This document shows positions 34,870 through 42,866 of a stretch of DNA of 64,000 bases, piece after piece. Position 1 is the stretch's first letter; every line of letters starts with the position of its first letter. Source of the stretch: Shimia sp965227725 (lineage in GTDB: Bacteria; Pseudomonadota; Alphaproteobacteria; Rhodobacterales; Rhodobacteraceae); NCBI RefSeq assembly GCF_965227725.1, contig NZ_CBDDGH010000005.1, forward strand, positions 1,178,001 to 1,242,000, written 5' to 3'. The notes below the pieces were generated by a model that searched no databases, was not told the origin of the DNA, and saw only the letters and a list, made by a program, of their open reading frames with translations. Made by a program: the position numbers and the translations under genes.

Positions 34870-35844
34870 ATGACGACACGCGCCGTGGTTTTGGGTATAG
34901 GCCACTACTTGCCCGAACGGGTCGTTCCAAACGCCGAGTTTGAAAAAACCCTCGACACGACCGACGAATGGATTCGCACGCGCTCAGGCATTGAGCGCCG
35001 CCATTTTGCGGCAGATGATCAAACCACCTCTGACCTGGGCAGCCTCGCAGCCAAAGCCGCACTGCAAAATGCCGGGCTGGAGGCAGATGACCTTGATGCA
35101 ATTGTTGTGGCTACCTCGACACCGGATCTGACTTTCCCATCTGTTGCCACCATGGTGCAGCAGAAAATTGGCATGACCCGCGGCTTTGGGTTTGACGTCC
35201 AAGCTGTTTGCGCCGGATTTGTCTATGCGCTGACAAACGCCAATGCGCTGATCGTTTCTGGCCAGGCCAAACGTGTGATGGTGATCGGTGCCGAAACTTT
35301 CAGCCGGATCATGGATTGGACAGACCGCGCCACTTGCGTGCTTTTTGGGGACGGCGCAGGCGCGCTTATTCTCGAAGCGCAAGAAGGCGAAGGCACCTCC
35401 TCTGATCGCGGCATTCTGAGCGCTGACCTAAATTCCGATGGCCGCTATCGCGATATGCTGTATGTCGACGGCGGGGTCTCCACCTCAGGTGACTCCGGAA
35501 AACTGCGCATGCAGGGTAACGCGCTCTTCCGTCAGGCGGTCGAGAAACTTGCCTTCACGGCACAAACCGCGCTCGACAAAATCAATCTAGGACATGATGA
35601 CGTCGCCTGGATCGTGCCGCATCAGGCCAATATCCGGATCATTCAAGGCACCGCAAAAAAGCTCGGTATCCCGATGGAGCGCGTGATTGTCACCGTTCAC
35701 GACCACGGCAACACGTCTGCGGCTTCCATTCCGCTTGCGCTTTCCGTTGGTGTTGCCGACGGCAAAATCAAACCCGGAGACCTGCTCGTAACCGAAGCTA
35801 TTGGCGGTGGTTTGGCTTGGGGATCGGTGGCGCTTCGTTGGTAA
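34870..35844 (+). CDS. fabH: 3-oxoacyl-ACP synthase III
   Basis: A 324-residue condensing enzyme that initiates fatty acid synthesis from acetyl-CoA and malonyl-ACP. The catalytic triad is visible: Cys in VQAVCAGFVYAL, His in IVPHQANIRI and Asn in HDHGNTSAAS. It follows plsX and is the last gene of the rpmF-plsX-fabH operon. A short hairpin GGGCTG/CAGCCC (35886-35900) lies downstream. Confidence 0.97.
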   Translation: MTTRAVVLGIGHYLPERVVPNAEFEKTLDTTDEWIRTRSGIERRHFAADDQTTSDLGSLAAKAALQNAGLEADDLDAIVVATSTPDLTFPSVATMVQQKIGMTRGFGFDVQAVCAGFVYALTNANALIVSGQAKRVMVIGAETFSRIMDWTDRATCVLFGDGAGALILEAQEGEGTSSDRGILSADLNSDGRYRDMLYVDGGVSTSGDSGKLRMQGNALFRQAVEKLAFTAQTALDKINLGHDDVAWIVPHQANIRIIQGTAKKLGIPMERVIVTVHDHGNTSAASIPLALSVGVADGKIKPGDLLVTEAIGGGLAWGSVALRW

Positions 35845-35906
35845 GCATTGCCGCCTAAGCCTTTGGTGCGCATCAAAGTTAAACGGGGCTGGCACAGCCC
35901 AAATCA

Positions 35907-35936
35907 TTGACTTATAAATTCCCATGCCTCTATGTT
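35907..35936 (+). promoter_or_regulatory. Predicted sigma-70 promoter of ihfA
   Basis: TTGACT (35907-35912), an 18-bp spacer and TATGTT (35931-35936) lie 31 bp before the ihfA ATG. Read from sequence only. Confidence 0.45.
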
Positions 35937-35967
35937 TTTTGAGAGCGTTATTCACAGGGGGGACTGC

Positions 35968-36270
35968 ATGACTGGAAAGACATTGACCCGGATGGACCTG
36001 AGCGAAGCCGTGTTTCGCGAAGTGGGCCTTTCCCGAAATGATTCCGCGCAACTCGTAGAGAGTGTTCTGGCACATATGTCCGACGCACTGGTCCGTGGCG
36101 AACAGGTGAAGATCTCTTCGTTCGGCACCTTCAGCGTCCGCGACAAGGCCGCGCGCGTTGGTCGCAACCCCAAAACCGGTGAGGAAGTGCCGATCAACCC
36201 GCGTCGCGTGCTGACCTTCCGCCCGTCTCACCTGATGAAAGACCGCGTCGCGGCAGGCAATAAGAAATAA
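35968..36270 (+). CDS. ihfA: Integration host factor subunit alpha
   Basis: A 100-residue DNA-bending protein. It starts at 35968 (MTGKTLTRMDLSEAVF) with GGGGGGA upstream. The HU/IHF arm and consensus GRNPKTGEEVPI follow, with the Pro that intercalates into DNA. In alphaproteobacteria ihfA sits between fabH and a MerR-type gene, as here. It works with an IhfB encoded elsewhere. Confidence 0.95.
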   Translation: MTGKTLTRMDLSEAVFREVGLSRNDSAQLVESVLAHMSDALVRGEQVKISSFGTFSVRDKAARVGRNPKTGEEVPINPRRVLTFRPSHLMKDRVAAGNKK

Positions 36271-36285
36271 AGCGAGTTACATCCC

Positions 36286-37605
36286 ATGGCGAAATCCCGG
36301 GAGGCCTTTCGCACAATCAGCGAAGTGGCCGATTGGCTTGATGTCCAAACCCATGTTCTTCGGTTCTGGGAAAGCAAATTCTCGCAGGTGAAACCTGTCA
36401 AACGTGCCGGTGGTCGACGCTACTATCGACCGCAGGATATGGAGTTGCTGGGCGGTATCAAAAAGCTTTTGCACGAAGATGGCATGCCCATCAAAGACGC
36501 GCAGAAGCTCATTCGCGAAATGGGTGTCAAACACGTTTCTTCGCTGTCTCAGCCCATAGACGAGCCAAGCAAGTCCTCTGCTAAGGTAGAAATCGAAGCG
36601 ACGCCGGAACCGGTGGCGACTGAGACGGATGTCGCGCCATCTCCTGAGATGGAGTTTACCCCATCTGAAACAGCCGAAGCGCCAGCCTTTGAGCCCCAAG
36701 AAGAGCTCGAAGACGCGCCGCTGCCAGAAGCTTCTGAAACAGTAGCGCCTGGCACAGAAGAGCAAGAGATTTCGCAGGACGAGATTGCAGCTCCTGTGGC
36801 TTCAGGCGCAGATGATCTGGAAACCCCGCCTCTCTTTGAGCCGGAAGAGCTTCCAGACACGGTGGCGACGGGCACCGCTGACGCGGAGATGAGCTTTGAG
36901 CCAACGCCAAGCGCCAGCGACGACACGCCGGCCTCAGCCCCAGCTGCCAACAACACAATAGGTAGCGCGGACACCGCAACTATAGGCGATCTCTTTGCAT
37001 CTTTGGACGCTGCATCGGCAGAACAAGAGCTCGACTCTGTGGTAGAGACCGAAACGCCTGAGCCTGCGACAGACCACTCTGCGCCAACGGATGTAGAAGC
37101 GGATTTCACTGTCGAGGACACGCCTGATGCTGATTTCACACCTGAGATCGATGAAACGCCCGCGTTGACAGATACGGATAGCGCTGGTGAGTTCACGCTT
37201 GAAACCAGCCCGACCGACATGCCGGAACCGGCGTTTGATCCGGCAGTTAGCGAAGCGCCAGAAACGACTGGCTCTGCCGCTTCTTCTCCGGAAGAGGCTG
37301 CTCCGGTTGCTTCGGACACAGCTCAGGCTGTTGATACGGCTTTGGAGGCGGAGCCTTCCGCACCTGAACCGACAGCACCTGCGACGCCTGATGAAATGCC
37401 TTCAGCAGACGCAATTCAGCCCGTCACTGAAGAGCAAGGCCAGCCTCTCGATGCAGAAACGACCGGCATGACAATAGAACAGGAGGAAAGCCAGGATGCC
37501 TTCCTTTCCGTGTTCACCAAACAGGTGCGTGTGGCGCCAGAAAATCAAAGCCGCGCCGCTGAACTTTTGGCGCGCCTTGAGGCATTGCACGCCAAAGCAA
37601 GCTAA
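36286..37605 (+). CDS. MerR-family regulator with long acidic disordered tail
   Basis: A 439-residue protein. Residues 1-85 are a MerR winged-helix domain (FRTISEVADWLDVQTHVLRFWE, then RRYYRPQDMELL). From about residue 95 to 400 it is low-complexity Glu/Asp/Ala/Pro/Thr sequence with no predicted fold. A short conserved-looking C-terminal segment FLSVFTKQVRV...AELLARLEAL ends it. It starts 15 bp after ihfA and is probably co-transcribed. Targets are unknown. Confidence 0.88.
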   Translation: MAKSREAFRTISEVADWLDVQTHVLRFWESKFSQVKPVKRAGGRRYYRPQDMELLGGIKKLLHEDGMPIKDAQKLIREMGVKHVSSLSQPIDEPSKSSAKVEIEATPEPVATETDVAPSPEMEFTPSETAEAPAFEPQEELEDAPLPEASETVAPGTEEQEISQDEIAAPVASGADDLETPPLFEPEELPDTVATGTADAEMSFEPTPSASDDTPASAPAANNTIGSADTATIGDLFASLDAASAEQELDSVVETETPEPATDHSAPTDVEADFTVEDTPDADFTPEIDETPALTDTDSAGEFTLETSPTDMPEPAFDPAVSEAPETTGSAASSPEEAAPVASDTAQAVDTALEAEPSAPEPTAPATPDEMPSADAIQPVTEEQGQPLDAETTGMTIEQEESQDAFLSVFTKQVRVAPENQSRAAELLARLEALHAKAS

Positions 37606-37634
37606 TCCGGAAGGGCGCGAAAAAGTTGCAATTT

Positions 37635-37667
37635 TTGACTTGCTCCCGCCCGCAATTCCGTTATGAA
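37635..37667 (+). promoter_or_regulatory. Predicted promoter of tRNA-Pro
   Basis: TTGACTTGCT (37635-37644) contains overlapping -35-like hexamers. TATGAA at 37662-37667 is a plausible -10 with 17-bp spacing from CTTGCT, and the mature tRNA begins 11 bp later. Confidence 0.45.
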
Positions 37668-37678
37668 CAGCCCATCGT

Positions 37679-37755
37679 CGGGCTATGGCGCAGCCTGGTA
37701 GCGCGTCCGTCTGGGGGACGGAAGGTCGCAGGTTCGAGTCCTGCTAGCCCGACCA
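37679..37755 (+). tRNA. tRNA-Pro (anticodon GGG)
   Basis: A 77-nt cloverleaf: acceptor CGGGCTA/TAGCCCG, D stem GCGC/GCGC, anticodon stem TCCGT/ACGGA with loop CTGGGGG (anticodon GGG, reading CCC/CCU), T stem GCAGG/CCTGC with loop TTCGAGT. CCA is encoded (37753-37755). The 3' end lies 59 bp before dcd. Confidence 0.97.
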
Positions 37756-37813
37756 TTCAAAACCGCCCGTGTGCCGCAAGGCCCGGGCGTTTTGTATATC
37801 CGGAAGGACCATT

Positions 37814-38890
37814 ATGACCGGCGTATTGCCCAGCCAAACCATTGAAACCATGCTGACAAACGGCGAAATTCGCGTGTCAGAACCGGTTGTTGAAGGCCAG
37901 GTCCAACCTGCATCGCTTGACCTGCGTCTTGGCAATGTTGCCTATCGCGTGCGCGCATCATTCCTGGCCGGACAGGGCCGCACAGTGGCCGAACGGCTCA
38001 GCGAATTTGAGATGCACCGTATTGACCTCTCGGATGGCGCGGTGCTGGAAAAGGGCTGCGTTTATGTCGTGCCCCTGATGGAAGCACTCAACCTCCCCGA
38101 AGATGTTCAAGCTGTTGCCAACGCCAAAAGCTCGACCGGCCGACTGGACTTGCTGACCCGCACCATCACGGACGGCGGCACGGAGTTTGACCGCATCGCT
38201 GCCGGTTACAACGGCCCGCTTTATGCAGAGATCTGTCCACGCAGCTTTTCAGTGCTCGTGCGCCCCGGAATGCGCCTCAACCAGATTCGCTTCCGTGCGG
38301 GACAAAGCCTCCTGAGCGACGCCGATCTGCGTGTCTTGCATGAGCGCAGCCCGCTGGTGGACGGCGAGGCTGTGATTGACGACGGCCTTGGCTTTTCTGT
38401 GGACCTCAAACCCGCAGATGGCACCCTTGTTGGCTATCGTGCCAAGCCGCACACGGGCGTAATTGATCTGGAAAACATCGGGCATTACGACCCGTCAGAA
38501 TACTGGGAAGAGCTGCACAGTTCTGACGGAAAGATCATTCTCGATCCCGGCGCATTCTACATTCTGGTGAGCCGTGAAGCCGTGCACATCCCGCCCGCTT
38601 ATGCCGCGGAGATGGCTCCGTTCCTGGCAATGGTGGGTGAATTCCGCGTGCACTACGCGGGCTTCTTTGATCCGGGCTTTGGCCATGCTGAAGCTGGCGG
38701 AACAGGGTCACGGGGCGTGTTGGAAGTACGCTGCCACGAGGCCCCCTTTGTGCTGGAACACGGCCAAGTGGTCGGGCGATTGGTCTATGAGCGCATGGCA
38801 GACGTGCCAGAACAGCTATATGGCGCTGGCATTGCGTCCAACTATCAGGGTCAGGGCCTGAAACTTAGCAAACATTTCAAGGCAGCGTAA
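37814..38890 (+). CDS. dcd: 2'-Deoxycytidine 5'-triphosphate deaminase, double-length form
   Basis: A 358-residue protein, about twice the length of the E. coli enzyme, containing two dUTPase-fold domains. The catalytic box of the first domain reads NAKSSTGRLDL near residue 115. A second domain from about residue 190 carries HIPPAYAAEMAPF and the closing GQVVGRLVYERMAD. It supplies dUTP for dTMP synthesis. Start at 37814 with GGAAGGA upstream. Such tandem forms occur in Rhizobiales and Rhodobacterales. Confidence 0.92.
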   Translation: MTGVLPSQTIETMLTNGEIRVSEPVVEGQVQPASLDLRLGNVAYRVRASFLAGQGRTVAERLSEFEMHRIDLSDGAVLEKGCVYVVPLMEALNLPEDVQAVANAKSSTGRLDLLTRTITDGGTEFDRIAAGYNGPLYAEICPRSFSVLVRPGMRLNQIRFRAGQSLLSDADLRVLHERSPLVDGEAVIDDGLGFSVDLKPADGTLVGYRAKPHTGVIDLENIGHYDPSEYWEELHSSDGKIILDPGAFYILVSREAVHIPPAYAAEMAPFLAMVGEFRVHYAGFFDPGFGHAEAGGTGSRGVLEVRCHEAPFVLEHGQVVGRLVYERMADVPEQLYGAGIASNYQGQGLKLSKHFKAA

Positions 38891-38914
38891 CACAGACGCT
38901 GCCATATGAGCGCC

Positions 38915-39139
38915 TTAGAAGCGGTTGAGCCGACGCATCGCGCGCATGGCTTGTTTCGCCTGCTTGCTCCCTTGCGGATTCACCTGTGGTCCCTGCCCTT
39001 CGTCACCATCCGCGCGCGCATGTTTCTGCGACTTGCCACGCGATTTGGACATGGCATCAAAGCCTGCGTTGATCCCGCCATTCACCAGCCGCCGCACAAC
39101 CTGACGGATGACCATATTGATAAGTTGGTTCGCGTTCAT
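38915..39139 (-). CDS. Small conserved basic protein downstream of scpB
   Basis: 74 residues opening MNANQLINMVIRQVVRRLVNGG, with an amphipathic N-terminal helix, a basic Gly/Gln-rich middle and the tail KQAMRAMRRLNRF. AGGGAG precedes the ATG. I know it only as a hypothetical protein typical of this neighbourhood in Rhodobacterales. It ends the minus-strand dgt-to-scpB gene group and converges on dcd. Confidence 0.75.
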   Translation of the reverse strand: MNANQLINMVIRQVVRRLVNGGINAGFDAMSKSRGKSQKHARADGDEGQGPQVNPQGSKQAKQAMRAMRRLNRF

Positions 39140-39226
39140 TTTGCGCGCTCCCTGCTGCCTCATGCGGAATGTATACCAAGATTGCGCCGAATTTAAGGCC
39201 CGCGCTCCCTGTTGTCGGGATTGTGT

Positions 39227-39943
39227 TTAATCCTCAAAGAGTTCGGATTGGCCTGTGACGGCCTCTTCGTCCTCATCATCGCCTGTAGAAACACCCAGCG
39301 GGATGGTGCCCGGCGGCGGACGGTTCTCCAAAAGCCCCGCGGCACGCAGCTCTTTCAAACCGGGCAGATCGCGCGCACTGGAGAGGCCAAAATGATCCAG
39401 AAATTCAGGCGTCACCACAAAGGTCACCGGACGTCCCGGGGTCATCTTACGACGCCCCAAACGGATCCATTCCATTTCCAGCAACTGATCGACCGTGCCC
39501 CGGCTCACGCTCACGCCCCGGATCTCTTCGATCTCGGCACGGGTCACGGGCTGATGGTAGGCGATAATGGCAAGTGTTTCGATCGCTGCACGTGACAGCT
39601 TGCGCGTCTCAACGGTTTCTTTTTGCAGCAAAAAACTCAGATCAGGCGCTGTCCGCATGGCCCAAGCGTCGCCCACCTTGACCACACGCACGCCGCGCCC
39701 CTCATAGCGCTTGCGCAGGTGCACCAGTGCCTCCGCTGCATCACAGCCATGGGGCATGCGGTCGTTCATTTCCTTGACGCTCACAGGCTCTGTGCTGGCA
39801 AAAAGGATCGCCTCACACATGCGCTCCTGCTCCGCAATGGGCGGTGCCTCAAACAGGCTTTCCTCCTGCCCGGGCCGCTCTTTGCGCCCAGCCCCAGCCT
39901 CTTCCCCGGCCTCAATATTGGCGGCGTTGTCGGTCTCAGTCAT
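39227..39943 (-). CDS. scpB: Segregation and condensation protein ScpB
   Basis: A 238-residue winged-helix kleisin partner of the SMC complex. Family phrases CEAILFASTEPVSVKEM, RGVRVVKVGDAWAMRT, ETLAIIAYHQPVTRAEIEEIRGV and GRRKMTPGRPVTFVVTPEFLDHFGL are clear. Acidic N- and C-terminal extensions flank the core. It overlaps scpA by 8 bp. Confidence 0.96.
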   Translation of the reverse strand: MTETDNAANIEAGEEAGAGRKERPGQEESLFEAPPIAEQERMCEAILFASTEPVSVKEMNDRMPHGCDAAEALVHLRKRYEGRGVRVVKVGDAWAMRTAPDLSFLLQKETVETRKLSRAAIETLAIIAYHQPVTRAEIEEIRGVSVSRGTVDQLLEMEWIRLGRRKMTPGRPVTFVVTPEFLDHFGLSSARDLPGLKELRAAGLLENRPPPGTIPLGVSTGDDEDEEAVTGQSELFED

Positions 39944-40748
39944 CCCTGTCGTCTCTCCTGCGCACTTCTATGGGCGCAAAGGTCTCGCTTTGCCGGATAA
40001 ACACCTTGCCCTCCTTGGCCAGCTCCAATGAGGCTGCAAATGTAGCCGCCGTGGCCGAACGCCGTTTCTTCGGATCGTTCTCCCACCCGGTTGGCAAGTA
40101 GCTTAAAATATCTGTCCAAGCGCCAGCAAAGCCGATCAGCCCGCGCATGCGCTCCAAGGCTTCTTCCATCGTAAAGACGGATTCGCGGTCCATCACAAAT
40201 GGGCGGAACTCATCTTTGGTTTTGAGCCGCGCATATCCCTGCATGAGATCAAGCAATGTGGCCGTGAATGTCACTTTGCGCACGCGCTCCACGCTCTCTG
40301 GAATGCCGCGCGCAAAGAAGTCTCGGCCCAATCTGTCACGCGCCATGAGCTTGGCCGCCGCATCACGCATCGCTTGCAAGCGTTCCAACTGAAACGCCAG
40401 ATGCGCGGCGAGCTCTTCGCCCGAAGGGCCTTCTTCTGTGGGATCCGGGGGAAGCAGCAACCGCGACTTCAGAAAGGCGAGCCAGGCCGCCATCACCAGA
40501 TAATCAGCTGCGAGCTCCAGCCGCAAACGCTTGGCGCGCTCCACGAAATCAAGGTATTGCTGCGCCAGCTCCAGAATAGAGATCTTGCGCAGATCCACCT
40601 TCTGCGTGCGCGACAGGGTCAGCAAAAGGTCCAATGGCCCTTCAAAACCATCGACATCCACAATCAGAGCCTCAGCCGCCATACGCTCAGCGACAGTCAT
40701 CTCCCCCGCGTCATCGGGTCCGGTGTCTTCGATGTCAGTGTCGGCCAT
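39936..40748 (-). CDS. scpA: Segregation and condensation protein ScpA (kleisin)
   Basis: A 270-residue kleisin of the SMC-ScpAB condensin. The N-terminal FEGPLDLLLTLSRTQKVDL binds SMC, YLVMAAWLAFLKSRLLLP follows, and the C-terminal winged helix has VTFTATLLDLMQG and RSATAATFAASLELAKEGKV. It lies between nagZ (12 bp) and scpB (overlap). Confidence 0.96.
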   Translation of the reverse strand: MADTDIEDTGPDDAGEMTVAERMAAEALIVDVDGFEGPLDLLLTLSRTQKVDLRKISILELAQQYLDFVERAKRLRLELAADYLVMAAWLAFLKSRLLLPPDPTEEGPSGEELAAHLAFQLERLQAMRDAAAKLMARDRLGRDFFARGIPESVERVRKVTFTATLLDLMQGYARLKTKDEFRPFVMDRESVFTMEEALERMRGLIGFAGAWTDILSYLPTGWENDPKKRRSATAATFAASLELAKEGKVFIRQSETFAPIEVRRRDDRDD

Positions 40749-40760
40749 TCACTTGCCCGT

Positions 40761-41744
40761 TCAGAACGCTTTAAGTTCCTCGGCAAGCGCTTCAATGTCA
40801 ACAGGTTGTGGCACGCGCTTGAGCGCCAGCACGGCCCCGGCCCGCGCTTGTGCCGCATCACTCATCTCACCGCAAGCTTCCGCAACGGCCTGTCGATCTG
40901 CAAAGCTGCCGTTGCAGTGAAGAACCGCGTCACAGCCAGCCACCAGCGAAGCAATAGACCGCTCGGCGACCGTGCCGCTCAAGGCTTCCATGCCGATGTC
41001 ATCTGTCATGATCAGACCACCAAAGCCGATGTCTTCGCGGATCATCTGCATGGCTTTGGCGGAGGTGGTTGCCGGGGCATCATCAACCGCATCAAACACG
41101 ATATGAGCTGTCATGCCCATCGGAAGGTCATTTAGCGCCCGAAAGGGGGCGAAATCGGCCTCAAGCTCCGCGCGCGGAGCTGTCACGCGGGGTAGGTCTA
41201 GGTGGCTGTCCACAAAGGCGCGGCCATGACCCGGCATATGTTTGATCACCGGCAAGACACCGCCATCCAGCAGGCCATCGGCAACCGCGCGTCCGATCTC
41301 AGCCACTTTTGCGCTGTCATCGCTATAACAGCGGTTTTGCAGGAATTTGTGGGTTTCGGGGCGTGCCACATCCACCATGGGGGCGCAGTTGCTATCAATT
41401 CCAAGGCCCCGCAGCTCATGCGCAATCATGCGATAGCGCAGATACATCGCGCGGGCCGCATTCTCACCGGCCTGTGCCACTTGCTCCAAAGGTGGCAACC
41501 ATTCCGTGGCCATGGGCGCGCGAATCCGCTGAACGCGCCCGCCCTCCTGATCAATGGTGATCGGCGCATCATGGTCGACGCAGGCCCGCAGATCATCACA
41601 TAGCCCCCGCACCTGATCCGCAGTGTCGATATTGCGCGCAAAGAGGATGAAGCCAAAAGGCCGAGTCTCGCGAAAGAGTGCTTTCTCCTCCGCAGTTACG
41701 CGCAGACCTTCACAGCCGGAAATGACCGCACCAAACCGGCTCAC
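40761..41744 (-). CDS. nagZ: Beta-N-acetylhexosaminidase NagZ (GH3)
   Basis: A 327-residue cytoplasmic enzyme removing GlcNAc from anhydro-muropeptides in peptidoglycan recycling. Visible: IDQEGGRVQR, the catalytic loop KHMPGHGRAFVDSHLDLP with its His, and MTDDIGMEALSG with the nucleophile Asp. It overlaps the SPOR gene stop by 4 bp (ATGA). It acts upstream of AnmK, whose gene in this window is frameshifted. Confidence 0.95.
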   Translation of the reverse strand: MSRFGAVISGCEGLRVTAEEKALFRETRPFGFILFARNIDTADQVRGLCDDLRACVDHDAPITIDQEGGRVQRIRAPMATEWLPPLEQVAQAGENAARAMYLRYRMIAHELRGLGIDSNCAPMVDVARPETHKFLQNRCYSDDSAKVAEIGRAVADGLLDGGVLPVIKHMPGHGRAFVDSHLDLPRVTAPRAELEADFAPFRALNDLPMGMTAHIVFDAVDDAPATTSAKAMQMIREDIGFGGLIMTDDIGMEALSGTVAERSIASLVAGCDAVLHCNGSFADRQAVAEACGEMSDAAQARAGAVLALKRVPQPVDIEALAEELKAF

Positions 41745-42775
41745 CGGGTGGTCACCGGAATACAGTCCGCGTTCTCAGCTTTCAGAGCGGAACACAGACG
41801 CCGCGCATCACTGACGTTTTCAAAGCCCATGGCGCGCAGCCGGTAAAACACGCGGCCTCCGCTGCTGGCTTTCTGGATCACACGGGTCTTGTCACCCAGA
41901 TACGGCTCAAAACGACTCTGAAGGCGGGCCCATTCAGCGCTCGCGATTTCTGCGGTTTCATATGCGCCAAGCTGGACCAGACGTGTCCCTGCGGGAATGT
42001 CTTCCGGGTCGATAGATTTCAGCACGCTGCCCACAGCGGCATCAATCGCGGCAATCTGCTGTTGTCGAGGAGAGGCAGACAAGCCTGCAGGGCGCAACAC
42101 GGGCCGCAAGGAGCGCTTGATCCCACCTTGGATCTCGGGCTTGGGTGTCTCAGTTTCTGGTGCGATCTCGCTCTCGGCTTCGATCACATTCAGCGACGCG
42201 GGGATGGCCTGTGCCTCTGCCCCTGCCGCTTCAGTGCCGCTCAAAGGTGTTGCTCCGGCAGAGAGCTGCGCGGCAAGCTCTTCAACCGACAAAGGCTTGC
42301 TCACGTCCAAAGCCGCGGGGGCGACGATTGGAGCGGTATCGGCGAGCGTCAGTGTATCCGTTTCCACAGCTGGCGGTGACACGCGCGTGACCGGTTGCTC
42401 TGCGGCCGAAGCCGTCGCATTGGCAGCACCAGACACTACCCGGTCTCTTTCGGTCAATGCAATCGGCGGGGGCGCAACAATCACCTGATCGGCGGGGCCA
42501 GCCGCGCCGCCATCCGCCGCAACCTCATTGACCATCAAACCCTGATGGCCCGCCTGACGTCCGCCGGGGTCCTCGGGCTGAATGCGCATCGGCCCTTCCA
42601 GCGCGCGCACCACAGGCACGCCGCTCACATCCCGTGAAAGAATTTGGTAGCCCCAGACGCAGGTGCCAAGCACAAGCGCTGCCGAAACAAACATACCCGC
42701 GCGGTTGACCAAAAGGGCCGCATTCGGGGAGTCGCCGTTGGGCGCGCCAGGCGCACCCATTGGAATTTCTGCCAT
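41741..42775 (-). CDS. SPOR-domain cell-division protein
   Basis: A 344-residue bitopic inner-membrane protein starting at 42775 (MAEIPMGAPG) with GAGGCG upstream. One membrane span lies at about residues 25-45 (GMFVSAALVLGTCVWGY), followed by a Pro/Ala/Glu-rich periplasmic linker and a C-terminal SPOR domain (RLVQLGAYETAEIASAEW to the end) that binds denuded peptidoglycan at the septum. It is followed by nagZ with a 4-bp overlap. Confidence 0.9.
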   Translation of the reverse strand: MAEIPMGAPGAPNGDSPNAALLVNRAGMFVSAALVLGTCVWGYQILSRDVSGVPVVRALEGPMRIQPEDPGGRQAGHQGLMVNEVAADGGAAGPADQVIVAPPPIALTERDRVVSGAANATASAAEQPVTRVSPPAVETDTLTLADTAPIVAPAALDVSKPLSVEELAAQLSAGATPLSGTEAAGAEAQAIPASLNVIEAESEIAPETETPKPEIQGGIKRSLRPVLRPAGLSASPRQQQIAAIDAAVGSVLKSIDPEDIPAGTRLVQLGAYETAEIASAEWARLQSRFEPYLGDKTRVIQKASSGGRVFYRLRAMGFENVSDARRLCSALKAENADCIPVTTR

Positions 42776-42866
42776 TTTCGCCTCACTGCCCGCGCGCACT
42801 CTCGTAAGCGATACGGTGTCGCCGGGGTCGTCTTGCCTAGTCCTCAACCCCGACGAACGTGCAGTT

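Noticed and set aside
35866..35880. GGTGCGCA match after fabH, considered a third family B repeat
   Set aside because: Only one arm is present; no paired TGCGCACC follows.
37679..37755. tRNA-Pro as an integration site
   Set aside because: No integrase, direct repeat of the tRNA 3' end, or foreign composition on either side; dcd follows as in relatives.
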